This document shows, in pieces, positions 43,785 through 55,114 of a stretch of 64,000 nt of DNA. The notes beneath the pieces are model-generated. The model was not told where the DNA came from and did not search any database. It worked only from the letters and a program-made list of their open reading frames with translations. Positions within the stretch are counted from its first letter, which is position 1; the number at the start of each line of letters is the position of its first letter. The DNA comes from Pyrenophora tritici-repentis (lineage: Eukaryota > Ascomycota > Dothideomycetes > Pleosporales > Pleosporaceae). The stretch is taken from NCBI RefSeq assembly GCF_003171515.1, contig NC_089390.1, positions 9,614,274 to 9,678,273 on the forward strand, written 5' to 3'. A program made the position numbers and the translations under genes.

Positions 43785-44867
43785 ATGCTCCGACTGTTAA
43801 AAACAGCAGTTGGAGCTAACCGCTCCCCTGCGAGCCCAACGTACGTAAAACAAATGCGCCCTACACAAATAACAACTAAACAAAACAACAGCACCAACAC
43901 CAGCGAAGGCATCCAAGTCCGAGTCGGGCGCCCAAATGCGCGCACACTCACCATTTCGCGCTCAGCGCTCAAGTCAAACGCAGTGCTACGCCGAACCGTG
44001 GTCCAGGGGTGCCACATCCTCAACGCCGACCCCATCGTCTTCGCCGTCGTGCTCGAGTACCTCGAGAGCCGGCGCATAATGGAGCGTATTCGACCAGGCA
44101 CGCGGAACCCGTTGACGCAGCTGATCACGGGCGATGAGAGGTTGTGCAAGCTTGCTAAAGCATGGCATATAGGAGACATGATCCAGCTACCTCAGCTACA
44201 GAACAAGCTTCTTGATATGTTTCGTGAGGTGTATGTGCAACATCTGAAGACCCACACTCGAGTACCCCCTCAGGCTGAGCCGTTCGCCTACCTCGCCATG
44301 TATCTGGGGACGTTCTCAAAGATTGAGAGGTTCCTGATAGACTTCTATGCCGGCCTCTCGCGCTTTGGAGGTGAGTTCACGGATGAAGAACTTGAGCATT
44401 TTCCGTATGGGATTGCTATTGCACTCAAGCACCGCCGCGATCGCTTCGTCATACAGGGTTGGCTGGGCGATCTCATCGCAAACAACAGCGATTACTGCCA
44501 CATCACCTGCTCTGAGCATGTGAACCATCTACCGCTGCAAGTCGCCCTGCCATATGCCCAGCGCTCAAACAGCACTGTCACGTCTACGCCTTCGCTTTCA
44601 GGTCGAACTCGCCGCGGTATCTCCATCTCCTCCATTGCCTCCTTCTTCTCCAGCTCCTCCAACCGCACCATCGCCGCTCCTACCTCCACCGACCTCATCC
44701 GCTCCTCCTCCTCCAACCTACCACCCCCTCCTCGCCGTGGAATCCGCCAGCTCATGCGCCTCTCCATCCCCCGGTATCACAAGCCTAAACGGCCAGCCCG
44801 ACGTCCTTGTATCACGCGCCATGATGCCCGCGCTCCAGTCCACTTTCGGAGAGGGAATCCGCCCTAG
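43785..44867 (+). CDS. BTB/POZ-like protein, about 360 residues; C-terminal model uncertain
   Basis: ATG at 43785 (MLRLLKTAVGANRS). The core, 'GRPNARTLTISRSALKSNAV' to 'KIERFLIDFYAGLSRFG', follows the same plan as the protein at 40922-41575, with 'QLPQLQNKLLDMF'. The tail is Ser/Arg-rich. An overlapping frame (44554-45123) that ends in an acidic run (DEYGAVREREDRDREMD) looks equally coding-like after about 44860. A short intron near 44780-44870 may switch frames, but I found no splice pair that fits the phase. Confidence 0.6.
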   Translation: MLRLLKTAVGANRSPASPTYVKQMRPTQITTKQNNSTNTSEGIQVRVGRPNARTLTISRSALKSNAVLRRTVVQGCHILNADPIVFAVVLEYLESRRIMERIRPGTRNPLTQLITGDERLCKLAKAWHIGDMIQLPQLQNKLLDMFREVYVQHLKTHTRVPPQAEPFAYLAMYLGTFSKIERFLIDFYAGLSRFGGEFTDEELEHFPYGIAIALKHRRDRFVIQGWLGDLIANNSDYCHITCSEHVNHLPLQVALPYAQRSNSTVTSTPSLSGRTRRGISISSIASFFSSSSNRTIAAPTSTDLIRSSSSNLPPPPRRGIRQLMRLSIPRYHKPKRPARRPCITRHDARAPVHFRRGNPP

Positions 44868-45123
44868 GTCTAACCGCTCCAACTCCATGGTCACCATGCT
44901 GCCTAGTCGAGCCCCTTTCATGCCTCCGCCACCGATGCTGCGCCGTGCTAGGACGACGCCGCCGCCCGAGGAGGATTCATCGACTGATGGGGAGGGTGAG
45001 GGGTTGTTTCCTGCGAGGCTGAAGTCTTGTGCCGATCAGGTTAGGGATGACGAGTATGGGGCTGTTCGGGAACGTGAGGATAGGGATAGGGAGATGGATG
45101 GTGCTTGGGATGAGGAGGGGTAA

Positions 45124-45845
45124 GGGGGTGGAGTATTCCTGGAGAAGGGTGAGGTTACATGGTCATCATCAGATTTGCGATCTCAAAGACATGGGATTTC
45201 CGGCGTTTTGGCTCGGCGATATACCCCAGTGTTATAAGGTGTTTGGGTTTGAGATGTAGGTAGAGAAATGTAAACATCTAATGGCGTGTTATGAACTGCT
45301 TGGCCTGTGCGGTAAAACCTTGTGGGGATACAGACATGTCAGTATGTGCACGTCCAAGCTATGTAGACAGGGGCTAGCCGCATACAAAGAGATTTTATAA
45401 AAGTACAGAGCTATCACTGAGCCAATGTAGGCATCAGGACTTACCAACAGCTCAGGCATACACAACAGTATCTCAGCATGTATTAGTCTATGTCAGATGT
45501 GGGAGGACCAAGCAGACATGAGGGAGAAGGTTGTTGTATTAAGTGAGTAACAGAGAGCGACTATATACATGAGTAGCGAGCTGAGTAAGCACGCACTAGT
45601 GGGTCATGTGAGTACATCATTCACAGTGTACTTAGTGCACAAGGTGCCAGGTCTGACAGTCTAGTATTTACATTACAATTGCAGATTCTAGGATATCAAA
45701 TTAATCATAACCACCAAACCCACATGATAAACGCAGAACAAGCGTATTCACACTCTCCGCCGAGCTGCTCATGTCCACTCCTACAACCCTCATCCAGACA
45801 CCAGATCAAGCAAGCCCAGCAACACTTTCCACACCCCACCTACGC
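45124..45845. other. No gene: intergenic, convergent 3' ends
   Basis: Between the ends of the BTB-like gene and the ammonium transporter. Nothing supported. Confidence 0.45.
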
Positions 45846-47488
45846 CTACTTGGTCCCCACCGGCACTGCAGTCCCCACATTATGACTACTAGAACTACTA
45901 GCACTAGCCTGATAATGATTCTGCTCCATGAGACTCCAATCGCCAATCTGCTCGTCCCCAAACTGATCGAGATCCAGACCCATCATCTCAGCCTCCGACG
46001 TAACACGCAAATGCATGCCCGGAATATACTTGAGTGCGTAAAGCAAAATACATGATACAACGAAGGAGTAAGAAGCGATGGCCGTAATCTCCGCTAGCTG
46101 ACGACCAATCTGCACACCAACACCGTCCATGCCACCGAGACCGTCATAAGGACCCATACCATCGAGGTCGTAGATCCAAGCTTGGCCAAAGATACCGGTG
46201 AGGAAAGATCCGACCATACCGCCGATACCGTGGAGTTTGAAGACGTCCATGCCTTCGTCGATTTTGATCCAGCGGTCAACGTTTTGGCAGAGCGAGCATA
46301 TTGCCGCGGTCAGGAAACCGATGAGCGCCGCGATCCAAAGGGATACGTAGCCCGCGGCTGGCGTGATGCCGACGAGACCGGCGATGGCGCCGGAGCAGGC
46401 GCCTACGACGGAGAAGTGGCCTTTTGTGCGGACGTATTCGACGGAGACCCAGCCGAGGACACCGAAGGAGGCGGCTGTGTTGGTGTTGAAGGCTGCGAGC
46501 ATGGAACGGACGGTTCCGTTGAGGGCGCTGCCGCCGTTGAAACCGAACCAGCCGAACCAGATGAAGACGGTGCCGATGAAGACGAGTGTGGGGTTGTGCG
46601 CTTTGCCGTGGATCTTGTCGCCTTTGTGGAGGCGCTTGCCGAGGACCATGGCGTAGGCTAGGGCGGACCAGCCTGATGCGATGTGGACGGGGCCGCCACC
46701 AGCGAAGTCGAGGGAGGGGAGGTTGAAGAGCCATCCGTTTCTGTGAAATGATCAGTATGATTCATGGTATTTTTCGAGCGGAAGACGGACGCGTTCCATG
46801 TCCAGTTAGCGATCGGACAGTATACAATAGTTGCCCAGAGGAAGGCAAAGACCATGGATGGTAAGATGCGACCACGCTCAAAAGAACCGCCGATAACAAG
46901 CTGGACTGTGCAAGCACAGAACAACATCTGGTACAAGCCTTAATACGGTTAGTACATGCAACTCAATCTCACCGGATTTATGACTTACAGAATACAATCT
47001 CAGGCAAAAACGCCGAACCAGGCGACGGCGCGGCCATGACATTCTTCAGACCGAAATTGTCAAGATTACCAATGAAGGCATTACCCGTACGAGAGTACGC
47101 AAGAGAGTATCCCCAGAACATCCACTGGAAGGTGACACTTCATCTTATTAGTTCAAAAACTCTCGGCGCATTCGATAGCAGTATTTGAACTCACACTCCC
47201 ATAACAGCAAACGACTGGAACAACATGGACAACGCCGACTTGCGACGAGCAAGTCCCGAGTACAAAAAGCCGATACCGGGGATGATCAAAAACACCAAAA
47301 AGGCCATGATCATTAGGTAAATGTAGTGGAACTCCAAACCAGTGTATTGGAGGTTGACATTTTCAGCGTCTGGGTTGCCGCCGTTGGGTTTGGTGGCGTC
47401 GAACTCTGGCTAGATACAAATCAGTCTCTATTCGTAGCCCTCGGATTCATGTAACCATAACACTTACAGTTGGTGGCGGTGTCTCCAT
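45846..47488 (-). CDS. Ammonium transporter (Amt/Mep family)
   Basis: Five exons: 47488-47468, 47409-47195, 47137-46989, 46938-46791 and 46740-45846, giving 475 residues. It moves ammonium into the cell across the plasma membrane. The order of conserved blocks is 'PGIGFLYSGLARRKSALSML', 'FQWMFWGYSLAYS', 'CTVQLVIGGSFERGR', 'WLFNLPSLDFAGGGPVHIAS' and 'FVGWFGFNGGSAL'-like. It then has 'HGIGGMVGSFLTGIF', with one of the two pore histidines, and a cytosolic tail. About eleven membrane segments are expected. Exon 4 ends at a weaker GTCCGT donor, but the joined sequence 'WTWNANGWLF' is the expected one. It could be a Mep1/3 or a Mep2-type sensor; I cannot separate these by eye. Confidence 0.93.
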
Positions 47489-49455
47489 GATGTCAAGTCG
47501 TCGATATGTATCGACAAAACACACACACCTAAATCAGAAAAGAAGCGACAAAAAGTTCACCACTGACGGCAGGGGGGTATCTGTGCAGATATACAAAACA
47601 ATTACCACCGTGCCCTATCGCTTCCCATTCATCCGATCCCAAGACAAGACAAGAGAAACCGCCGTTGATCCCGGCACACGTCCGGATCTATCAACGTCCA
47701 CCCCAACATGGCACCCAGCAAGGCCGCCTTGGCAGAGATAAGCAGGGCCATCCCGTGTTTCCGAACTTGCTGCTGGGAGGAGCGGCGCGAATACAGTATG
47801 GTATGGATTCTACCAGATTAGACAATCTGGGAGCCGGGGAGAGGGCGGGGCGTACAAAAGAGAGGCAAGCGTGCGCCGGAGAGGATGAGCCAAAACCGCC
47901 AAGGATTCATACACGGATGTTGGGCCTAAACGGCCCGGGTGGTGTGTGTGGGCGCAAGGGGTCTTGGATGGGTTGATAAGGAAGGTGTTAAAGAGGGATA
48001 GTGGCTTGAGCAGGGCGATGATAAGGCGTTTGGATTGGCATCACGGGAGATGAAGGGAAGTGGTTGCGATAAGTTACTTTATTGGCATTTGTAAGACGAG
48101 ATTGTATACGGATACTGGCGGGATTAGATGATAGGTGTATCTATCGGTTGTTCTTGGATTTCTACGAGGTGAGTGATGGCGCGGCCGTTGGTGGGTGATT
48201 CGCTCGGCGTGGTCCGTGTTTCCGAACACCAGGTCCATGCCCCATGCCACGGGGTCGATCCACAGTCTTGGGTGGCTTTGCGACGTTCACGGTTGTGTAT
48301 ACACGTGTTGTAAGTTGTAAGTTTTTTTTGACAGGTTTTGTCGGACGTGTAGCTTTACGATTGATGGTGCAGAGACATTTGCTCCCTATCGAAGGGTTGG
48401 TATTCCGAACAAGGCGTTCCGCATCCGCGAGTCGTACGACGTGCTGCGCCGCTGTAAGGCGAGATTTAACATTCAGCAGCCGTTATGCGTTGCACTCAAA
48501 AGGATCAAGTCCGTTATTGCGAGCTCGATTCAGATGACACCTGACTTGTGCGCCGCCCGCGTCAGCACTGCACTTCAAACCCAATCTCGTTGCCAACGCT
48601 GAGCATCGATGTCGCTATCACCCGTCATTATCTCTGATTTTTGTCATTAGTAATGTAAGTTGATGTTCAGCATGATCATTGCCGTTGCTATCGCAGGCGT
48701 GCTCTGGCAGTTATTGCTACTGGCGAAGCTCTCTTGGTATATTGATGCCGAGCCTCGCGATGGCGAAAAAGAAGATTATAGCAGCAGAATCGACTTTCAT
48801 CGCGACTCGGCTGTTTCATAGGCACAGATGGAGGATAGGTACGAGCTGACGTGCGTAGTGCAAAAAATGGTAGATGTGGCAGGCTGCATGCTGAGAATAA
48901 TCGATTGATGGATTCAACTGATACCGGATGAGACAAGAAAGAGAAGAGGCGATAAAGTACGTGGTGGCGAGGAAGTTGAAGAAGCTGGGTGGTGGCTGCG
49001 TAATCAGTCGCGCCAAGGAACTCAATATCAACAGCTTTCGTCATCTCTGGCTCGCTTCATGTCTGTAACGCCCGTCTCCCAGCCATCTACCACTACCACC
49101 CAGATGCACACCCTACCATGCAACGGGGAACGTTGGTTAGTTCCCGTTTTTTAACAAACAGCTGAGCTCTGGAGCACCACCGATGCAGGACACGTCGTCT
49201 CGGCCAACGACTTGGGCCGCGAAGCACGCGATAGGTGTGGTATGAGGTTTAGCGGACCAGAAACACTCAATCTCAACCACTGCGAGCAAGCAATCGGTAG
49301 CGAAGCTGCCTATCGCAATCACAGCATGCATTCCATCAGCTCGTCATGAGGACATAGACTCCCCCCGCCGCTTGCTCCCTTCTCTTCTCCCATGTCTTTC
49401 CTTTCTACAATCATTTTATTTGTTTGGCTTTAGCGCAATCCATACCCCGCTTGTG
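47489..49455. promoter_or_regulatory. No gene: 2-kb region upstream of the ammonium transporter
   Basis: Small frames here lack support. The part nearest 47489 is the transporter promoter and contains the GATAAG cluster listed separately. The part near 49380-49455 is a CT-rich leader of the next gene. Confidence 0.45.
47975..48073. promoter_or_regulatory. Cluster of three GATAAG sites upstream of the ammonium transporter
   Basis: GATAAG occurs at 47975-47980, 48020-48025 and 48068-48073, about 490-580 bp upstream of the transporter ATG. GATA factors of the AreA/Nit2 type bind this sequence and switch on ammonium transporter genes under nitrogen limitation. The sites are seen; the regulation is inferred from the family. 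Confidence 0.5.
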
Positions 49456-50328
49456 ATGAAGCTGTTTAACAGACGATGGCGACGTTCAGGCGTCTATGGC
49501 CGTGATTCCAGGGTAAAGCCCTCAAGGTACGATGACGAGCTCAGAGAGATTCCCACCACGGACAGTGTCTTGGGTGCGATCAGAGGGGTTAGGCGACTCG
49601 AAGCATTACACGACGACTTCAGTACTCCAACATCACAGCCTACCTCAACGCTGTCGTTGGTATCCCTCACAGCCCACCCAGTTCGGCCATCCTCATCGGC
49701 TTCATCGCGTGCACACATCACCATCCCAGCTTCGAGAGCTGCACACATTGTGAACGATCTAGAGGCTGAGCCATTCACAACAGTGTTTGGCGCGGTGCCC
49801 AGTAGAGCAGATCCACAGGATGAACGGCGCTTTGCTGTCTATTTCTCTCCCACCAACGCGAGTGATTACGAACTTACCCCGCTACGCTGCGGCACGGTCG
49901 AGCCTCGGTCTTTTTGGGAGTACGATACAAGTCGCGAGGTATCAGCTTCAGAAGCACGCACAAACGAACCCCACCAAAGCACGCATCGACCCGAAGACGT
50001 ATCCAGCGATGACCCACCTCCGCGATACACATCACTCGACCCACATCCGATTCTGGGTAACCAGCCCAGACTCCGACGTCGATCCACACTTGAAGTCCTC
50101 GGCGCTATCCGCAAAGAGGGTCTCAAGGCTACAACAGGCAAGATGGGGAAGAGTATGGCGAAGCATGTCGAGGATGTGGGCAAGATTGCAAAGGACGTGC
50201 CTTTGGCTGTTAAGGAAGCTCAGATGAAACTGAGTTCCAAGAGAGCCAAGAGTAAGATCCGGTGGCTGGAGAAGCGCAACTATTTGAGTTGTCAGGAGAG
50301 GTTTTTGACACGGGAGCTCGTCGGATGA
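49456..50328 (+). CDS. Unknown basic Ser/Arg-rich protein, 290 residues
   Basis: ATG at 49456 (MKLFNRRWRRSGVYG), single exon. The start is basic and the middle is Ser/Thr/Pro-rich and probably disordered. The C-terminus is a Lys-rich helix, 'GKMGKSMAKHVEDVGKIAKD', ending 'RFLTRELVG'. No domain recognised. Confidence 0.55.
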   Translation: MKLFNRRWRRSGVYGRDSRVKPSRYDDELREIPTTDSVLGAIRGVRRLEALHDDFSTPTSQPTSTLSLVSLTAHPVRPSSSASSRAHITIPASRAAHIVNDLEAEPFTTVFGAVPSRADPQDERRFAVYFSPTNASDYELTPLRCGTVEPRSFWEYDTSREVSASEARTNEPHQSTHRPEDVSSDDPPPRYTSLDPHPILGNQPRLRRRSTLEVLGAIRKEGLKATTGKMGKSMAKHVEDVGKIAKDVPLAVKEAQMKLSSKRAKSKIRWLEKRNYLSCQERFLTRELVG

Positions 50329-51206
50329 GGGTGGGACGTTTATTTGAGAGATGCGTTTATGAGGTAGATCACGATGGAGGAAGAGGCAGTTATTCAATTC
50401 TCAAGTGGGCGGGATATAGATCCACGTCATTTATCATGGAACTCACTACTTGACTTTCGTTATTGTACCACCATTCTATCTTCGCTGGTCGGCATACGAT
50501 AGCTGTCATGAAAAGCAATAGCGTATCGAATAGTCCAATTTATTCAATCACTTTCCCATAATCAGACGAGAGCTGCTCGCACCTGCGCCCGACAGCACAG
50601 CCTCCTTCACGAACACGGTACAGCATATGGCGCTAATCGTCTGTGCTTGTACCAAGTAGTCCCGGATCGATCGCCGCAGCTTGAGTGCCGTAAAACTCCA
50701 AAGAACGCAATCATCATCCATCCATGAAAACTTGCGACATCTTCAAACCTCAAAGAATAAAGCAAACAAGGCGCGTCTTTGCACGCGTTCCCAGCACCAT
50801 CCCACCCCACCTCATCATACCTACTCACATCTCCCAAACCGCAGCATGCCCAACATCCGCGGCGCATGCAACGCACGCAGTCTTAAGTGCAGCCACGTAC
50901 CGAATCGCAGAAGGGTTCATGCATGCACAGTAACCGCGGAATCATGCTGGGGGAGGGGGCCTAGGTCGCGTGACAGCCGCCTTTTCCAGTGACGTAGGTC
51001 CGTGCGAAGTAACGTCCAACAAGTCAAGTCGGTCTCAGCCCCCATCCCCGCCGTTGCTTCATATACGGACAAGGCAGCCGCTTGTTTGACTTCTTCTTTC
51101 CCTCTCTCCCTCTCCCCCTCTCCCTCTCGCTTTTGCTGGATTATCGGAATAACGCGAACACCACACGATATACGTTTTTACGAGATAAGAGAACGCTACC
51201 GCTATC
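50329..51206. promoter_or_regulatory. No gene: intergenic, promoter of the PLDc_N gene
   Basis: No supported frame. A CT-rich run (51090-51130) precedes the next gene, as is common in fungal promoters. Confidence 0.45.
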
Positions 51207-51605
51207 ATGATGAACCTTGTCATTTCGCTGTGCTTGCAGCTGTCGATGTTTATGCTGGCTGAGGCTGCGCCCGTGGCGGTGCAGTCTGCTAAGCCGTGGC
51301 AGGCGGGTACTGGAGGTGGGATTGTGGGGTTTATTGTGTTGGTTCTTGATATCATTGCTTGGAGTAAGTTTTCCCGTATTGTTATACGTCATGCGATGCG
51401 CCTTTCTTTCTTGTGAGGCTGCATTGTCATTGAGAGCCAAGCTAACATGTACGCTCCAGTCGAGATCTTCAAGTCCAACCGTCCCGTCCCCAACAAGGTC
51501 CTCTGGGCCCTCGTCATCTTCCTTTTCCCCGTCGTCGGAATGCTCATCTACTACCTCTTCTCCAACCGCCAGGCTCACAACACTTATGAGCCTATTCCGG
51601 CTTAG
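51207..51605 (+). CDS. Small membrane protein with PLDc_N (phospholipase D nuclease N-terminal) domain
   Basis: Exon 1 is 51207-51363 and exon 2 is 51460-51605, with a 96-bp intron (GTAAGT...CCAG, phase 1), giving 100 residues. It has a signal-like first helix (MMNLVISLCLQLSMFMLAEA), a second hydrophobic segment, 'GIVGFIVLVLDIIAW', the conserved 'EIFKSNRPVPNKVLWALVIF' and 'FPVVGMLIYYLFSNR'. This is the PLDc_N pair of helices seen in small fungal membrane proteins. Molecular role is not known. Confidence 0.85.
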
Positions 51606-52086
51606 ATGCGAGGTGTATGGGTCGCAAAATCATGTCCAGCAATGTCAACATAACACGCGATATGGGAATCGAATTGCGCCTACGAGGCTGATTGAAGGAA
51701 TGGTCGGATCAAAGATGATAGCAGGGTGTTGGGCGTTATATGCAGGCTTTGTTCGTCGGCAGGGGTATCATGGAGGGTTAATCTGGTATTCAGCGAGTTC
51801 ATGGGCTGTCACGGCAGACCTGTTTACATGACAGACAGACAATCGAATATATGACCGTCCCTCCACGTTTCACTTTGGTGCCTTCTCTTAGCTGACTGCA
51901 GCGTTGCGCGTACGCGACGCGATATTACCTCACGCTTTGCAAATTTGCCACTGTCCGCTCTCACCTAGGCAACCGTGCCTCTAGTCTTGTCAGGGTCACT
52001 CTTTACGCGCACCACATTGTTAAATAGATCACAGACTCTTCTCTTCTCTTCTCCATCAGCTTCCTTGCGCGATCCGCACGAGCATC
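51606..52086. other. No gene: intergenic
   Basis: Nothing supported. Confidence 0.45.
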
Positions 52087-53305
52087 ATGAGGTATGACGA
52101 AGATAGGCCGCTAGATATCGAGCGCGTGCGACGGTACATTATCAAGACTAGCTATTTTTTAAGCCAAAGCTTACAGTGACAGGGCAATACGTGAACACCC
52201 CATCCGCATATTCACGAGCGAAAAGTTTCTTGAAAAGTCCGAAGCACTCGACCAAGAATCGTGAGTGCTACCGTTAAGGCACTGATGTCAGAGCTGACGT
52301 TTCCCAGAAAGATCAAAGCATCTGCAACTGCCTTAGGAAAGGTGCTGCTGGCTAACGCAAAACCCGACTGCCTTGCCTTCGCTACGAGCTTTCATGTTGT
52401 TATGCCACAGGAGATCTGAGATCGCGTCTATTCATTTCTACAGCCACCGAGTGTGGACATCCAGCATGAATTTCCGGATACGTGGCCTCCTAACCATGAT
52501 CCTAATGGTGTTCTTATCGACGAACTTTCTATAGAGCTTTTCCAGGAGCGCCTCCAACATTGGTTTCTGCCTGAAGCTGTTGGGTTCGAGTTTGCCCATG
52601 AGTGCGCCAAAAATTACTTTGAGGAAATAGTCTTCCTCTTCAACGTACCCAGCATCAGGAGCATCAAATCATTTCTCGAAGAAGATATCTTCGGGTTGGA
52701 ACTCAAACCAAGCGAACACATTCGACGATGCCGGATTGATATAACTAATTATCCGGTGTCTGGAGACGGTGATAGCGAATCATCAAGAGCTTTAGCAGAT
52801 CAGCTGGTTGCTTTGTGTCGACTCAAGCAAGCTTGTTCTATGGTCGACTTCATCCTTGATGTATATGTGACTAATCGGAAGCTGGCAACGGTTAACAGTC
52901 TGCTCAATCATCTGATATGGCTATCACCGATTCTGTCCAAATTCAGGCGTCGAAAGATCTCCTTTACAGTCAAGCTCACAACAGATAAAAATCCTGAAGC
53001 ATTCATTACGCCTATATGGTTCAGGACAAGCAAAGCATCTAAACGAGACAACGGAAGTCTTGATTCGAATTGCCACGACGATACAGATGGTAAAGCCTTA
53101 CTGCAGAGATTCCTGGCTTGGAAGGAGAAATTGAGTAAGTGAGGGTGGAACAAAGGCCCAAGAAGCAACTACTAACAACTGAGAAGGGAGCGGCGTTGTG
53201 CACGAAATCATGGCTGACGACGAGTACTTGAGCTATTTAACGCTGATTGATTTCGACCCAGACCTGATCGACTTCGTGGCAGCGATCCTGCGTCAACCCT
53301 GGTAA
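52087..53305 (+). pseudogene. F-box-like protein gene with one in-frame TGA
   Basis: Four exons fit consensus splice sites: 52087-52091, 52177-52260, 52308-53134 and 53187-53305. The last intron has a perfect GTAAGTGAG donor and a CTAAC branch. The total of 1035 nt is a whole number of codons (344 residues). The frame is open except for TGA at 52417-52419 (codon 67), inside 'MPQEI*DRVYSFL', where F-box-like fungal proteins have Arg (LPQEIRDRVY). CGA to TGA explains it. The rest ('SIRSIKSFLEEDIF', 'WLSPILSKFRRRKISF') resembles large fungal families of unknown function. It may be newly dead, or the TGA may be a base-call error. Confidence 0.65.
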
Positions 53306-53721
53306 ATGTTTCATGAAATTATCGGACCTACTGCCTTGGCCATCTCTCATCTCTTTTGGTTCCTTCTCTTCCAATCCGTTCTTGTATTTCTTCAAACTCG
53401 GCGTCTTCATAAGTGTTTCAGGGTTGGGTTTTTTTGGCTTTGACATCTCTCTGTCGCTGCCAGGGCCCACAGGTTCTCGCCACTAAGTATCTTCAGCGGC
53501 GCAAAAGTGCTTTTCTTTATCAAGTTCGTTGCATTTCATCGGAGCAAAGCATTAGGAGATGGCATCTTGCAATCGATGCTAACTATTCTCCTCTCTCACG
53601 TAAAATCATATAGATGTACGAACCAGTAGATCTCTCATTTGCCAATTTTTGCCTAACGAATCCAAAGGAAGCTGTTCCTTCTCATCCCTTCAACACAACC
53701 ATGATTATTCTCTCGATCCTC
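53306..53721. other. No gene: convergent 3' ends
   Basis: Between the ends of the F-box-like gene and the MFS gene. Nothing supported. Confidence 0.45.
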
Positions 53722-55114
53722 TCACACCTTCCCAAAGATACCCTCAGCTGTGCCAAATTTAGCGCTTAGCGCAATAAGCCCTCCCGTCACACTCATAACT
53801 CCGCTGAAAACAGACATCTGCTCAAACCCACCATACCTGTCCAGCAGCGCCCCATTAATTGGAGGACCAATCAACACCGCAATCGCCGCAACCCCCATCC
53901 CCATCCCCATATACGTCCCCAGCGTCCTCGGATCCTTTGCACAAAGCGAAATCGCCGCAGACCCTGACGAAATAATCGTACCCGAAATAAACCCAAAGAA
54001 AACCGAATACACAATAATCCCCGCATTCGTCGTGGGCACATTAATACAAAACACCACCACGCCCGTGCCCAGCCCCGCAAACGTGAACATATTCACCCTG
54101 CCCAACCGATCCGCGATAATACCCGGTATAACGCGGCCAAGCGTCGACGCACCATTGATAATCGCCAGCAGGTACGACGCCAACAAAGGCGTCATACCCC
54201 TCCTAACCGCATACACGGGAATATAAAACACCGGCGTCCACATTCCCATCATCATGAAAAACAACGCCACAACCAAGCCCACATACTGGCCCTGCCGCCA
54301 CGGCTCCCCGATCCAAATCTTCGATTCTTTCCGTGGCGGAAACCGCGGTTTAAGCACCATGCATACGAACAGCATAAACGGCATCATGATAAACGCGACA
54401 ATACGTATCGACCAGCCGAAGCCCAGTGCGCTCGAAGAGTCCGAATTCAGTAATTTGGACAGAACGATGGGGAAGACGAGACCGCCGATGGAGGAGCCAC
54501 TGACGACGATACCGAGGGCGGCGGCGCGTCATTTATCGAAGTAATGGCCCATTAGGGCGAAAGCGGGGAATTGCAGGAAGGCGACGGAGGAGCCCATGAG
54601 GAGGGACTGCGTGAGGATGAAGTGCGGGTAGTGTATGCAAAGGGAGAGGAGCATTAGGCTGAGGATGTAGAGGAGGGTTGCTGGACGGATTATCTGTGTT
54701 GGTGTCAGTCTTGTGCCCTTCATCCCATCCCATCCCATCCTCCTAAACCCCCAAAAATAAATAAATACACAAACTTACCCACACCCCCCACCGATCAAAC
54801 CCCGGACCTCCCACCACACCACTCGCAAACTGGATAAACCCCGCTAAACTGCCTATTCAAGCAATAGCGTTCATACTGTGATCGCGAAGTTGATGGGTAG
54901 AGTAGTATTCCTGTAAGACGCCGAAACAGGATGTGAAGCCTAGGCAGCAGAAGAAGATGCAGAAGGCGCCGGCGCAGTTGAGCCAGGCGGTTGGACCGCC
55001 GTCTGGGGCGGGGCCTGGGGGTGTTGTTGAGGGGATATTGGAGGGGAGTTTTTCGATGTCGAGGGTGGGGTTCAGGGGAGGAGTTGGTGTAGGGGGTGTG
55101 GAGGGGGAGGGCAT
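53722..55114 (-). pseudogene. MFS transporter (monocarboxylate-transporter-like) with two in-frame TGA codons
   Basis: Exon 1 is 55114-54779 and exon 2 is 54693-53722, with an 85-bp intron (GTAAGT...CACAG) that contains a CATCC repeat. The 435-residue frame has the MCT-like plan: 'PDGGPTAWLNCAGAFCIFF', then 'GFDRWGVW', 'LQFPAFALMGHYFDK', 'SGSSIGGLVFPIVL' and twelve membrane segments. TGA at 54857-54859 (codon 86) stands in NAIA*IGSL, where the family has Trp. TGA at 54529-54531 stands in YFDK*RAAALG, where Arg is usual. Everything else is open. It lies divergent from a Zn2Cys6 regulator, so it was probably that regulator's target. Confidence 0.75.

Noticed and set aside
48688..49044. 118-codon minus-strand ORF with ATG
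   Set aside because: No recognisable domain, overlaps other equally open frames, and lies in a 2-kb stretch without other coding signs.
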